Under the pieces are notes generated by a model. The model searched no databases. It was not told the DNA's origin and was given only the letters and a program-made list of their open reading frames with translations. Positions 45,303 to 53,777 of a stretch of 64,000 bases of DNA are shown here, one piece after another (the stretch's first letter is position 1; each line of letters starts with the position of its first letter). The DNA comes from Acidobacteriota bacterium (GTDB taxonomy: Bacteria; Acidobacteriota; Blastocatellia; Pyrinomonadales; Pyrinomonadaceae). The stretch lies in contig QHXQ01000021.1 of NCBI GenBank assembly GCA_003223935.1, positions 1 through 64,000 of the forward strand, read 5' to 3'. The translations under genes and the position numbers were made by a program.

Positions 45303-46140
45303 AGATTAGTGCTGCGCGAAAGGTGCGGGGCGAAAGTCCTGTGGCTTGACGGAAGGCTTTGGCAAAGTGGCTGGGGCTGGTGTAGCCGACACGGGCGCTG
45401 ACTTCGGTGATGGAGAGATCGGTCGTGGCGAGCAAAGCGCGCGCGCGTTCAAGGCGCAGGGCGGCGAGATAGGCGTGCGGCGTCGTGCCAGTCACTTTTT
45501 TGAAGAGGCGCGCGAAATGAAACGGCGAGAGAAAGGCGGCCGCCGCCATCTCTTCGAGCGGCACATCTTCATGTAGTTGCGCGTGCATCAACTCGACGGC
45601 GCGGCGGATGCGCCGGTCAACCAGTCCGACGCGCGATAGTTCCAACTCATCCGCGCGGCGAATGTTTGCATGATGTCGAAGCAGATGCACGGTGAGTTGT
45701 TCGACGAGCGCGGCGACGACAAGCTCTTGGCCGGGTTCGGGCGCGCGCATCTCTGCGGCGAAATCATGCGCGAGCCGCGCGAGTCGTTCGGCGCGGTTGA
45801 CGGCATGCGTTGTGAAAGTGATGCGCGCGTCGGCGCGTGTGAGACGGGCGCGCACGGCACAGTCGAGCACGTAAGCGGGCGCGAGCGTGACGAGCAGGTA
45901 AGTGACGTGCGCGCCGTTTGCGCCGACCTGTTCGCCGGGCGAGGCGAGCAGTGCGGCGGGCGCACGCAATTCGTCTGCGTGCGATTCATCTGTCCAACGC
46001 AATGCACCTTGCAACAGACAGAAGATGTCGTAAGTTTGTCGCGCTTCGCTCGACCACCGTGCTGGCCCATACGGATGCAAGTACACGGTGAACTGTTCGC
46101 GCACGAGAATCTGATCATTGGCATCGGTCGTGTGCTTCAT
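45286..46140 (-). CDS. AraC-family transcriptional regulator
   Basis: A 284-residue regulator. The C-terminal 100 residues carry two HTH motifs: LEEMAAAAFLSPFHFARLFKKVTGTTPHAYL and ITEVSARVGYTSPSHFAKAFRQATGLSPRTFR. The N-terminal part (1-150) is a cupin-like sensor domain with LQGALRWTDESH and a hydrophobic VTYLLVTLAPAYVL strand. The start overlaps the GDPD stop by 4 bp, so it is the last gene of the DUF4912-GH57-GDPD operon and may regulate it. The last residues are encoded by the heptad repeat. Confidence 0.92.
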   Translation of the reverse strand: MKHTTDANDQILVREQFTVYLHPYGPARWSSEARQTYDIFCLLQGALRWTDESHADELRAPAALLASPGEQVGANGAHVTYLLVTLAPAYVLDCAVRARLTRADARITFTTHAVNRAERLARLAHDFAAEMRAPEPGQELVVAALVEQLTVHLLRHHANIRRADELELSRVGLVDRRIRRAVELMHAQLHEDVPLEEMAAAAFLSPFHFARLFKKVTGTTPHAYLAALRLERARALLATTDLSITEVSARVGYTSPSHFAKAFRQATGLSPRTFRAALILEVRG

Positions 46141-46919
46141 GCAGGTAGCGCGGCCCGCAAGCGTGCTGGATCGTTCGTGATGACGGCGCGCACGCCCAAC
46201 TCTGCAAGCCGACGCAGACGCGCGGGATTATCCAAGGTCCAGACAACGCACGGAAAGCCTGCCGCCTGTGCTGCAATGATTGTTCGTTGTGTGGCGAGCG
46301 TGTGATGCAGAGCGATCTCGTTAGCGCCGCAGGCGCGTGCGCGCGCGAGTATGGCACGGACAGAGGGCAGAGGGTGCGCGAGACTCCGATCGAAGAGCGC
46401 GGCGGTGCGCAAGTTCGATGCGAGGCGGCGCACCTCCGCGACGGCCGCAAGCGTGAAACTCTCGATGACACATGCGTGGTCAGTGCCATGCTCATGCACC
46501 GTCTCGACGACCCGCGCGGCGAGCGCGTGCGCTTCGCCCGGCGCACACTTCAGTTCGACGTAGAGCACGCCGCCGCGCGTCTCGGTCAACGCAAGCACCT
46601 GCGCGAGCGTCGGCACAGACGCGCGCGCATATTCGGCGTGGGCGTGAGCAGGAAAACGTTGATTGAACCAAGAGCCGACATCTGTGGTGGCGAGTTCGGC
46701 GGCTGTGAGCGCGGCGACGAAGCCTGTGCGTGCGGCGGTGCGTTTGAGCGTAGCGTCATGGATGACGACGGGGATGTGATCGCGTGAGAGGCGCACGTCG
46801 AACTCGATGCCGTCTGCGCCGTCGGCGAAAGCGCGGGTGAACGAGACGAGCGTGTTTTCGGGCGCGACGGCGGCGGCACCGCGATGACCGATGATGAGTG
46901 GCGGCGCTAGGCGGTTCAT
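46137..46919 (-). CDS. glycerophosphodiester phosphodiesterase
   Basis: A 260-residue GDPD-family TIM barrel. The catalytic signature is IIGHRGAAAVAPENTLVSF, with metal-binding EFDVRLSRD and the second catalytic His in VVIHDATLKRT; YVELKC follows. It has no signal peptide, so it acts in the cytosol on glycerophosphodiesters from lipid turnover. It overlaps both neighbours by 4 bp (46137-46140 and 46916-46919), a clear operon. An association with glycogen-type genes is unusual and may only reflect shared regulation. Confidence 0.94.
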   Translation of the reverse strand: MNRLAPPLIIGHRGAAAVAPENTLVSFTRAFADGADGIEFDVRLSRDHIPVVIHDATLKRTAARTGFVAALTAAELATTDVGSWFNQRFPAHAHAEYARASVPTLAQVLALTETRGGVLYVELKCAPGEAHALAARVVETVHEHGTDHACVIESFTLAAVAEVRRLASNLRTAALFDRSLAHPLPSVRAILARARACGANEIALHHTLATQRTIIAAQAAGFPCVVWTLDNPARLRRLAELGVRAVITNDPARLRAALPA

Positions 46920-48517
46920 CCGTTGGCGTAAACGTGATAATCGAGTTCGGGGAAGAGATTGTCGCGGCGCTCGATCTCTGAGAGTTGTTCGGCGTCAATA
47001 TAGCCGCGCTCGATCTGTTCGGCGAGTAAAGTGAAGCGGCGGATGTGCGCGCGAAAGCGGCGCGCGGCATATTCGACCGTCGTGCCCTGATAGATTTGAA
47101 ACGCCCAGTCGCTCGATTCTGCGAGCAGCAGTTCACGCGCGGCTTGTTTGAGCGCGCGTGCAGTCAAGTCATCGGGTGGCGCGGGGAATCTGTTGGCGAG
47201 CGCGGTCAGGCGCGCTTCGGCGGCGTGTTGGTGCGGGTACATCCAAGCGTTGCCTTCGTTGAGCCAGACCTTGTAGTAACCGTCCGCGCCCCAAGATGAG
47301 AGCGAGAGGCGCTGCACCTGTAGGCTCGGATGCGCGGCCAGATAATCGCCCGGTGTGACGGAGGCTAGATCGCGTTTGTGCTCGTCGAGTCGTTGAAACA
47401 CGAAGTCGAGAAACTGCGGCCCTTCAAACCACCAATGCCCGAACAGTTCAGCGTCGTAAGGCGAGACGATGAGTGGCGCGTGGCCGTGCAAAGTTTCGCG
47501 CAGCCGCGCGGCCTGTTTGATGCGCTCAAGCACAAAGTGTTCTGCATGGACGCGCGCGCGCCCGCGTGCGTGTTCGGGCACGTAAGCCTGTTTGTGTTCG
47601 AGCGGCACTTCGCGCCCCGTCACGCGATGATATTTCAGCCCGAGCGGCCGACGCGCACCGTCTGCGTGCAGGTGCGGGCGCAGGTATTCGTGCGGCGCAT
47701 CCCAACCCACATCACGATAGAACTCGCGGTAATCAGGATCGCCCGGATAGCCGATGATCGAACTCCAGACCTGTTGACTCGTCTCCATGTCGCGCGCAAA
47801 GACGGCGACACCGTTCGGGCAACGCACCGGCGCGTGGACGCCATAACGCGGGCGCGGCGTGCCGTAGAGGATCGCGTGTGCGTCGGCGACGAAGTATTCG
47901 AGACCGGCCTTGGCGAGCAGCGTTTCGAGTCCTTCGGCGTAGGCGCATTCGGGCAGCCAGATGCCACGCGGGTGACGACCGAAATGTTTCTGATAGTTGG
48001 CGACGGCGATCTCTACTTGCGCGCGTCGCGCTGCTTGAGTCGAGATGAGCGGCAAGAAGCCGTGCGTTGCGCCGCACGTGATCAACTCGGCAACGCCTGC
48101 GTCTTGCAGGCCGCGAAAGCCGCGCACGAGATCATGCCGATAGACTTCGTGCCAGAGTCGTTCGGTCGCGCGCAAATTGTCGTAGTACATGCGCGCCGTG
48201 TGATGAAACTGCGGCAACGTGCGAAAGGTGCGGTCAAGCTCTTTTTCGGCGAGCGCGATCAGGTTGTCGAGGTGGCGCGTGTAGCGCGTCTGCAAAAGCT
48301 GATCGGTCAACATCTCGCAGAGCGTGGGCGAGACGTTGATCGTGAGACGCGGGCGCACGCCAGCTTCGTACAAGCGTGTGAGCGTCGCCAGCAGAGGCAG
48401 ATAGACTTCCGTGATCGCCTCGTAGAGCCAATCCTCTTCAAAGAATTCGGCATGCTCCGGATGGCGCACGAACGGCAGGTGCGCGTGCAGGATGAGACTG
48501 AAGAAACCGTTAGGCAT
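46916..48517 (-). CDS. GH57 1,4-alpha-glucan branching enzyme (DUF1957 type)
   Basis: A 533-residue family 57 glycoside hydrolase. It starts FSLILHAHLPFVRHPEH (motif 1 HAHLP), has GIWLPECAYAEGLE (nucleophile Glu region) and SPYDAELFGHWWFEGPQFLD (acid/base Asp), and ends with the helical DUF1957 domain. Such enzymes insert alpha-1,6 branches in glycogen-like glucans. The DUF4912 gene precedes it with a 107-bp repeat-filled gap, and GDPD overlaps its stop. Length and motif spacing are normal. Confidence 0.93.
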   Translation of the reverse strand: MPNGFFSLILHAHLPFVRHPEHAEFFEEDWLYEAITEVYLPLLATLTRLYEAGVRPRLTINVSPTLCEMLTDQLLQTRYTRHLDNLIALAEKELDRTFRTLPQFHHTARMYYDNLRATERLWHEVYRHDLVRGFRGLQDAGVAELITCGATHGFLPLISTQAARRAQVEIAVANYQKHFGRHPRGIWLPECAYAEGLETLLAKAGLEYFVADAHAILYGTPRPRYGVHAPVRCPNGVAVFARDMETSQQVWSSIIGYPGDPDYREFYRDVGWDAPHEYLRPHLHADGARRPLGLKYHRVTGREVPLEHKQAYVPEHARGRARVHAEHFVLERIKQAARLRETLHGHAPLIVSPYDAELFGHWWFEGPQFLDFVFQRLDEHKRDLASVTPGDYLAAHPSLQVQRLSLSSWGADGYYKVWLNEGNAWMYPHQHAAEARLTALANRFPAPPDDLTARALKQAARELLLAESSDWAFQIYQGTTVEYAARRFRAHIRRFTLLAEQIERGYIDAEQLSEIERRDNLFPELDYHVYANG

Positions 48518-48522
48518 TAAAG

Positions 48523-48639
48523 CTGTCCGTCGTCAGTTGTCCGCTGTCAGTTGCGCTCGGGGCACAAGTAGCTCGTTAAAGATGATACTGATAACTGACG
48601 AAATAAAAAACAACGGACAACTGACTACGGACGACTGAT
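48523..48639. repeat. inverted heptad repeat, GTCAGTT type
   Basis: Left arm 48523-48554 has GTCCGTC GTCAGTT GTCCGCT GTCAGTT; right arm (about 48610-48639) has inverse units. The centre is longer (about 55 bases) and contains CTCGTTAAAG. The stop codon of the DUF4912 gene lies in the right arm. Confidence 0.72.
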
Positions 48640-49842
48640 AAGCTTTTTCCAACGCAGCAACGGCGCGTGTCGGCGTGTGCTCATGCTTGGCAGCCAGACG
48701 TTTGAGCCGCCGAACGAAGTTGGTTGTAATGAACTCGGTTGCATGGGGCGGAGTAAGGACGGCGCAGGGCGTCCCGGTGTCATGCTCGGCAACCAGACGC
48801 GCACACGTCGTTCGGGTTGTCGCACGGCGCTCGCGCTCCAAGCGAAACTCGAAGGCCGCCACGCCGTCTCGCTCATCTCTTCGTCAAGCTCCAACTCGAA
48901 GCCGAATAGCTCGTGCAAGGTTTCGAGCAGTCGTGCTTGATCGAGATGCGCGCCGTGTTCGGCCAACAGCGCGTCGAGCCAGCGCGCGAGCGTGGGCGAC
49001 AGACGCGCGCGGATGAGCGGCAGAGGTTCGGCAAAGACGAGTGCGGTGATGAGTGCGCGCAGTTCGGCCAATTCATTCGTGCCGAGCGCGGGCAGGGGCG
49101 CTTGCGCGAGCGTGTGCGCGAGCGTCAAGGTGCTCTCGTGTTGTGTCGCTTCGTCCGCCGCTTCGAGCGCGACCGTCAAGGCATCGGCGGCGTAGCCCGC
49201 TTCATTGACGACGCGCGCGAACTCAGGCGCGCTCACGCGAAACTCCAGTGCTTCGTCGCTCAAGGGCGCAACGCCGACCGGCGGCGTGCGAGCGATGTCG
49301 GATGAGAGCAGGTGTATGAAAGGTTTGTTCGCGGCGGCGAAGCCAACTTCTGCGCGATAGGCGCGACTGGGCAGCACATCGTACCAGTAGTTGCGCGCGG
49401 GCGAGGCCGCATCAGTGCGCGTTTCGCCGGTCCCTGTGTCAATGAGATGGACGACGAGTTGATAGCCGTCGGCGGCAGCGCCGAACGCGCGCTTGAGCGT
49501 CGCAAATGGATCGCGCGCGTGCTGCCAGTAAGCATAGAGTCTGTAGGGCGATTGCACGAGCAGTTGCATGTCGTCGCGCGCATAGGCTTCGGGCAGCGGC
49601 TCATCTTCGTGCGCAAGCGCGGCGAGCCTGTCCGGCACGGCCGCGGGTTGCGCTGCGCTATCAACAGCGACAGCGGTTGCGGCAGCGGCAGCGGCCGGCG
49701 CGTGCTCTGAACTGCCCGGAAAGCGCGAAGTCATATCGGGACGTGTGCTGCGCCATTGCACGGCTCGGTGGCCGCGACGCAGGCCGAGGTGAATTATTAA
49801 AGCGAGCAGTTTACTTGTAAGTGATTCGTGCGGGCGTGTCAA
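48625..49842 (-). CDS. DUF4912 protein
   Basis: A 405-residue protein. The recognisable DUF4912 domain (about 85-200) has MQLLVQSPYRLYAYWQHARDPF, NYWYDVLPSRAYRAEVGF and KPFIHLLSSD, a fold likened to carbohydrate-binding sandwich domains. The rest is low-complexity Ala/Pro sequence and a C-terminal region with LWLP-like WLPSM repeats, seen twice (RVWLPSM, NVWLPSM). DUF4912 genes often lie beside GH57 branching enzymes, as here; the role is unproven. The start may be TTG at 49842 or ATG at 49737. Confidence 0.8.
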   Translation of the reverse strand: MTRPHESLTSKLLALIIHLGLRRGHRAVQWRSTRPDMTSRFPGSSEHAPAAAAAATAVAVDSAAQPAAVPDRLAALAHEDEPLPEAYARDDMQLLVQSPYRLYAYWQHARDPFATLKRAFGAAADGYQLVVHLIDTGTGETRTDAASPARNYWYDVLPSRAYRAEVGFAAANKPFIHLLSSDIARTPPVGVAPLSDEALEFRVSAPEFARVVNEAGYAADALTVALEAADEATQHESTLTLAHTLAQAPLPALGTNELAELRALITALVFAEPLPLIRARLSPTLARWLDALLAEHGAHLDQARLLETLHELFGFELELDEEMSETAWRPSSFAWSASAVRQPERRVRVWLPSMTPGRPAPSLLRPMQPSSLQPTSFGGSNVWLPSMSTRRHAPLLRWKKLISRP

Positions 49843-49875
49843 TAAAGAGGGCAGCGGTCAGCCGCTAAATTGATT

Positions 49876-50745
49876 CTACTTCGTGGTTGGTGCGATCACT
49901 TTTTTGAGTTTGATGTCGAGCGCGCCCTCGTTTGTATCGAGGTGCGCGCGGACGGGGATGCGGCGGGCATCATCCGTGAGCCAGAGCGACATGTGCCCTT
50001 GCCGATCTTCGATGAGCCGCCCTGCGCCGAACAGTTCGACATCAACGCGTAGGGTCTGCACCTTGCCGAGCACGGTCTTCATGCGCCTGCGCTCGACCAC
50101 CTTGACGGGCGTGCGAAAGACTTGGCCCGAATCGCTCAAGACGAGTTCGAGCGACTGACCGGGCGCGAGCTGTCGTGTGCGCAGGTAATAGATGGCGGAG
50201 AGAAAATCGTGCGCGGCATCGCCCAACGGATTTTTAACGACGCGCAGTTGGCTCGCCGGAGCGTTCGGGTTGCGCTCAGTCCAAGTGATCGAGTTCAAGC
50301 TGCGGTCGAAGATGGCTTCGCTCGTGCGTATGCGCTCGCCCTGCTCGTCTCGTATCGTCGTGCGCAAGATGCTGAACGTCTTCGGCTCGACGACCGACTC
50401 CATCTGGAAGTGAAAATCTATGTCGAAGAGTTTGCGAAACCAACCCTTCGCCGTGGCATCGCCTTTGAAGACGAGATTGGAAGCGTTCGTATCTGTGGGC
50501 GTGTTCGTTGCCGCCGGATTAGCAGGCGCGCGCGCGGCGGTGAAGTGAAATTCCGCGATCTCTATGCCGCGCAGCACGGCTTTGGAGAACTCGCCTTCAT
50601 ACACGAGTTCTTCCGTCGGCTCGAAGGGCAAGGGCGTCGGGCGTGCGGGCGCGTCGGGCTTGTCGCCGTGCGCGGGCGCAAGCGTAGGCCAGACGATCAG
50701 CGCGACGAGCGCGCACAGGGTCAGCAGCAAACTTCGACGCAACAT
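49876..50745 (-). CDS. exported DUF3108 protein
   Basis: A 289-residue protein with a signal peptide (RRSLLLTLCALVALIVWPTLAPAHG, cut near 25). The mature part has ELVYEGEFSKAVLRGIEIAEFHF, GDATAKGWFRKLFDIDFHFQ, DAAHDFLSAIYYLRTR and the closing WLTDDARRIPVRAHLDT; these are DUF3108 traits, predicted as a beta barrel resembling lipocalin or LolA-like folds in the periplasm. Function is not established. ATG at 50745 is chosen because it fits the signal peptide; its gene starts 5 bp after the methyltransferase stop. Confidence 0.82.
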   Translation of the reverse strand: MLRRSLLLTLCALVALIVWPTLAPAHGDKPDAPARPTPLPFEPTEELVYEGEFSKAVLRGIEIAEFHFTAARAPANPAATNTPTDTNASNLVFKGDATAKGWFRKLFDIDFHFQMESVVEPKTFSILRTTIRDEQGERIRTSEAIFDRSLNSITWTERNPNAPASQLRVVKNPLGDAAHDFLSAIYYLRTRQLAPGQSLELVLSDSGQVFRTPVKVVERRRMKTVLGKVQTLRVDVELFGAGRLIEDRQGHMSLWLTDDARRIPVRAHLDTNEGALDIKLKKVIAPTTK

Positions 50746-50750
50746 AATAC

Positions 50751-51290
50751 TCACTTCAACAACCAAGCCTTGCACGCCAGCAAGCCCCACGCGCCGAGCC
50801 AGCCAAACGCGGCTCTGTATTCGCGATAGCGCAAATAAAGATTGGCGTCGAACTTCGTCGCGGCCGTCGCGCCGTCGCGGTACGGCGTCAGGCGCGGCAG
50901 AAAGAGCGGGACGTGTCGGGCGTACGCCTCGAACTCATCTTTGAAAAGCTCCGCGAGTGTTGCGGCTTCGACGCGCATCACAGGCAAATAGATGCCCAAG
51001 AAGAGCGCCATGAACATGCCGCCCAGCAGCCACCACCAACGCCCGGCTGCAAACGTGAAGCCGAGACCCATGATGAAGCTGCCGAGGTAGAGCGGGTTGC
51101 GCGTGAAGGCGTAAGGCCCCGATGTCGCCAACCGATCATTCTTGCGGATGTGCCCCGCCGCCCACGCGCGCAACAGCAGACCACAGAGCGCGACTGCGCC
51201 GCCGCCGATCAAAGTCAGAGGCTTTGGGCGCGCGAGCAACAGAAACAGCGCCGCGCAAAGAAAGCCGAGCGGCACACGCCAACGCTGCAT
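50751..51290 (-). CDS. isoprenylcysteine methyltransferase-like membrane protein
   Basis: A 179-residue integral membrane protein with about four helices. The conserved part is LATSGPYAFTRNPLYLGSFIMGLGF, the (G)PYxxxRHPxY signature of the ICMT/phospholipid methyltransferase group, here with N for H, followed by VEAATLAELFKDEFEAYARHV. It should use S-adenosylmethionine to methylate a lipid-linked or small substrate in the membrane. Which substrate is unknown. ATG at 51290 is preferred to a longer Arg-rich frame. Confidence 0.85.
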   Translation of the reverse strand: MQRWRVPLGFLCAALFLLLARPKPLTLIGGGAVALCGLLLRAWAAGHIRKNDRLATSGPYAFTRNPLYLGSFIMGLGFTFAAGRWWWLLGGMFMALFLGIYLPVMRVEAATLAELFKDEFEAYARHVPLFLPRLTPYRDGATAATKFDANLYLRYREYRAAFGWLGAWGLLACKAWLLK

Positions 51291-51303
51291 CCACGTCCCG
51301 CCT

Positions 51304-51519
51304 CTACGCAAGCGCGCCCCTCTCTGCCTCGTCGCGCTCGACAGGGTGCAATGCAATAAAATTTAAGTTTGATTTAAGCTTGCGGGCTAGGTCGAAGGGC
51401 GAGGCGCGAAACCGTTGCAACTGCCGGCGCGTTGCCAGCAGCGTCTCCCCAGACACCGGCCCGCGCCTCAGCGCCTTCGTGCCGACTTCGATGAGCAGAT
51501 CCATGAATCGGGTTGCCAT
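51304..51519 (-). CDS. possible small protein (71 aa)
   Basis: An ATG at 51519 opens 71 codons: MATRFMDLLIEVGTKALRR, then a Gly/Ser/Glu turn, then TRRQLQRFRASPFDLARKL and a charged end. It could form two amphipathic helices. It fits the gap between the methyltransferase and RfaE2 genes, on the same strand and with fitting spacing, but has no clear ribosome site and no recognised family. Confidence 0.4.
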   Translation of the reverse strand: MATRFMDLLIEVGTKALRRGPVSGETLLATRRQLQRFRASPFDLARKLKSNLNFIALHPVERDEAERGALA

Positions 51520-51529
51520 AAGAGCCGTG

Positions 51530-51597
51530 CCAGGTGATAGGTGACAGGTGACAAGAAAAACCTTCTTTCCTGACACCCGTCACTCGTCACCTGTTAT
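51530..51597. repeat. inverted heptad repeat, GTGACA type
   Basis: Left arm 51530-51555 (AGGTGAT AGGTGAC AGGTGAC), right arm 51570-51597 inverse, with ACAAGAAAAACC in the loop. The stop codon and last codons of the RfaE2 gene lie in the right arm. Same unit as at 7406 and 57058. Confidence 0.78.
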
Positions 51598-52101
51598 CTT
51601 CCTGTTCAGTTGCATGACCATCTGCGACGACGAGTGGTCTTTCGGGTCGCCGACAATTGCGACGCGCCCGCCGTAGGCGCGCACCGCCTCGCGTTCGGGC
51701 ACGCTCGCTTCGGTGTAGTCCGTACCCTTCGCGTGTATGTCGGGCCGGAGGGCCGCGAGCAGCGCCTCGACCGTCGGCTCGTTGAAGATCGTGACTAGAT
51801 CGACCGCACGCAGACTTGCGATCACTTCCGCGCGCTCGCGCTCCGGCACGAACGGGCGGCCCGGCCCTTTCAAACGCCGCACCTGCTCATCCGAGTTGAT
51901 GCCGACGACCAGCAGATTGCCCAGCGCCTTCGCCGCTTCGAGATAACGCACGTGACCGACGTGCAGAATATCGAAGCAGCCGTTCGCCAACACGATCCGC
52001 GCCCCATGTCTGCGCGCAATCGCCGCCCGCGCAATCACACGGTTGCGATCAAGTATGCGCGCCGCCGCTTCGGCTCGCTGTTGTTCTTCGGATGAGTACA
52101 T
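51580..52101 (-). CDS. rfaE2: RfaE2/HldE-C: heptose 1-phosphate adenylyltransferase
   Basis: A 173-residue nucleotidyltransferase. [17 protein letters not shown] has the HxGH motif, and [15 protein letters not shown] and [11 protein letters not shown] follow, which is diagnostic for D-glycero-beta-D-manno-heptose 1-phosphate adenylyltransferase. It makes ADP-heptose for the LPS core. In enterobacteria it is fused to the kinase as HldE; here kinase and transferase are separate neighbouring genes with a repeat between. The last three residues are supplied by a repeat arm. Confidence 0.94.
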   Translation of the reverse strand: MYSSEEQQRAEAAARILDRNRVIARAAIARRHGARIVLANGCFDILHVGHVRYLEAAKALGNLLVVGINSDEQVRRLKGPGRPFVPERERAEVIASLRAVDLVTIFNEPTVEALLAALRPDIHAKGTDYTEASVPEREAVRAYGGRVAIVGDPKDHSSSQMVMQLNRKITGDE

Positions 52102-52131
52102 ACGAACGCCCGGTAAAACTTACCACAAGGA

Positions 52132-52213
52132 AACGATGAACGATGAACGCGGAACGATGAATGAAAGACAACTGCATTGCAGTTCACCATTCCGCGTTCA
52201 TCGTTCATCGTTT
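52132..52213. repeat. inverted heptad repeat, AACGATG type
   Basis: Left arm 52132-52168, right arm 52181-52213, with a perfect or nearly perfect pairing over about 30 bases. The stop and last codons of the kinase gene lie in the right arm. Core matches those at 35900 and 63940. Confidence 0.8.
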
Positions 52214-53214
52214 TCCAGTACTGATGCCAGCAACTCTTGTGCTGTGACGGTCGCCGTGCCGCGCTTCATGACGACGAGACCGCCGGCATAGTTGGCGAGG
52301 TTTGCGGCGTCGGCAAAACTCGCGCCGCGTGCGAGCGCGAGCGCGTAAGTGGCGATAACCGTGTCGCCTGCGCCGGTCACGTCCACCGCCTCGCGCGAGC
52401 CGACCGCAGCGATGTGCAAGGGGGCGCGATCACGTTCGAGCAGGAGTATGCCGTTCGGGCCGCGCGTGATGAGCAAAGCGTCGAAGTCGAGCCGCGCACA
52501 CAACTCAGTCGCCGCCTCGTCAAGCGTCGCCGTGTCCGCGAGCCTGCGCCCCAACACATGCTCGACCTCATCCTCGTTCGGCGTCGCTGACGTGAAGCCT
52601 GCGAATTCGAGCAGGCGAAAGCGCGAGTCAACCAGCACGGGCAAAGCACGCTCATGCACACACGCGCGCACACTCTCGATCACTTCCGCGCACGCCACGC
52701 CGTAGTTGTAATCCGAGATGATGACCACATCCGCCGTCGCGCAAGCCGGGCGCAGACGCTCGGCCAGTTGCGCCTTGATCCCTGCATCGGCGAGCGGCGT
52801 GCCTTCATAATCAACGCGGATAACCTGTTGGCGCGGCGCATGCGCTTGGCCCGCGAGGATGCGAACTTTGGTCGCGGTCACATGTTCATCTGCGCTGACG
52901 ACGCCACGACAGTCAACGCCGAGCGCGCTCAATCTTTCGAGCAGAGAGCGCCCCGACATGTCCGCACCGACGACACCGACGAGCGCCGTCTGTGCGCCGA
53001 GTGCGGCGAGATTGGCGGCGCAGTTGGCCGCGCCGCCCGGCACGGTCTCAGTCCGTTCGTGGCGCAGGATCAAGACTGGCGCTTCGCGCGAGACGCGACT
53101 GATCTCGCCGTACAAAAACTGATCGGCCACGAGATCGCCCACGACTGTCACGCGACAACTCGCGAACTCACGCACCAATTGCGCCAGACGTTCTTGCAAT
53201 GAAGCCAAGGTCAT
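52198..53214 (-). CDS. rfaE1: RfaE1/HldE-N: heptose 7-phosphate kinase
   Basis: A 338-residue PfkB/ribokinase-fold enzyme. It has VVGDLVADQFLYGEISRVSREAPV, the PGGAANCAANLAALG block, TKVRILAG, and the ATP/anion-hole motif DVTGAGDTVIA. It phosphorylates D-glycero-D-manno-heptose 7-phosphate at O-1. ATG at 53214 overlaps the GmhB stop by 4 bp; the longer frame only shadows that gene. The C-terminus after ASVL is coded by a repeat arm. Confidence 0.95.
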   Translation of the reverse strand: MTLASLQERLAQLVREFASCRVTVVGDLVADQFLYGEISRVSREAPVLILRHERTETVPGGAANCAANLAALGAQTALVGVVGADMSGRSLLERLSALGVDCRGVVSADEHVTATKVRILAGQAHAPRQQVIRVDYEGTPLADAGIKAQLAERLRPACATADVVIISDYNYGVACAEVIESVRACVHERALPVLVDSRFRLLEFAGFTSATPNEDEVEHVLGRRLADTATLDEAATELCARLDFDALLITRGPNGILLLERDRAPLHIAAVGSREAVDVTGAGDTVIATYALALARGASFADAANLANYAGGLVVMKRGTATVTAQELLASVLENDER

Positions 53215-53777
53215 TTGATTATCTCGCGCACAGCGGCGAGCAGATCGTCTGCGATCAAGTCCGGCTCGTGTTGCCACGTCGCACGTTGATATTCCCATTC
53301 GCCGCGCCCGTAGCCGCTCAAGACAAAAGCGGAGCGCACGCCCGCGTTGCGCGCCAGTTCCACGTCGCCGTAGCGGTCGCCGACCATCCAGCTTTGCGCG
53401 AGGTCGAGATCGAAGTCGCGTGCCGCGCGTTGAATCAGACCGGGCTTCGGCTTGCGGCAATCACAATCGAACTTAAAGGGCGGCGCGCCGACCGACGGAT
53501 GATGCGGGCAATAGTAGATCGCATCGAGCCGCGCGCCGCCCCGCTCAAGCTCTTGCCGCAGTATGCCGTGTACCATCTCGATCAAGTCTTCGGTGAAATA
53601 GCCGCGCGCCACGCCCGCTTGATTCGTGACGAGGATGGCGAGCCAGCCAGCTTCGTTGAGCAGCTTGATCGCTTCGGCTGCGTAAGGGAAGACGCGATAG
53701 CGCGAAGGATGATTGACGTAACCGACCTCTTCCGAGATCGTGCCGTCGCGATCAATGAAGACGGCACGCTGCTTCAC
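53211..53777 (-). CDS. gmhB: GmhB: heptose 1,7-bisphosphate 7-phosphatase
   Basis: A 188-residue HAD phosphatase. The nucleophile motif is VFIDRDGT, with LVTNQAGVARG as motif II, the zinc-binding CPHHPSVGAPPFKFDCDCRKP loop, and MVGDRYGDVELA as motif IV. It dephosphorylates the bisphosphate made by RfaE1. The GTG at 53777 has GGAGGT six bases upstream and overlaps the heptosyltransferase stop (GTGA); the TTG at 53813 lacks this. So the start is shifted relative to the longest frame. Confidence 0.94.
   Translation of the reverse strand: MKQRAVFIDRDGTISEEVGYVNHPSRYRVFPYAAEAIKLLNEAGWLAILVTNQAGVARGYFTEDLIEMVHGILRQELERGGARLDAIYYCPHHPSVGAPPFKFDCDCRKPKPGLIQRAARDFDLDLAQSWMVGDRYGDVELARNAGVRSAFVLSGYGRGEWEYQRATWQHEPDLIADDLLAAVREIIK

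Noticed and set aside
47378-48520. Plus-strand frame of 380 codons opposite the GH57 enzyme
   Set aside because: The minus strand carries full GH57 motifs and operon overlaps; the plus frame resembles nothing.
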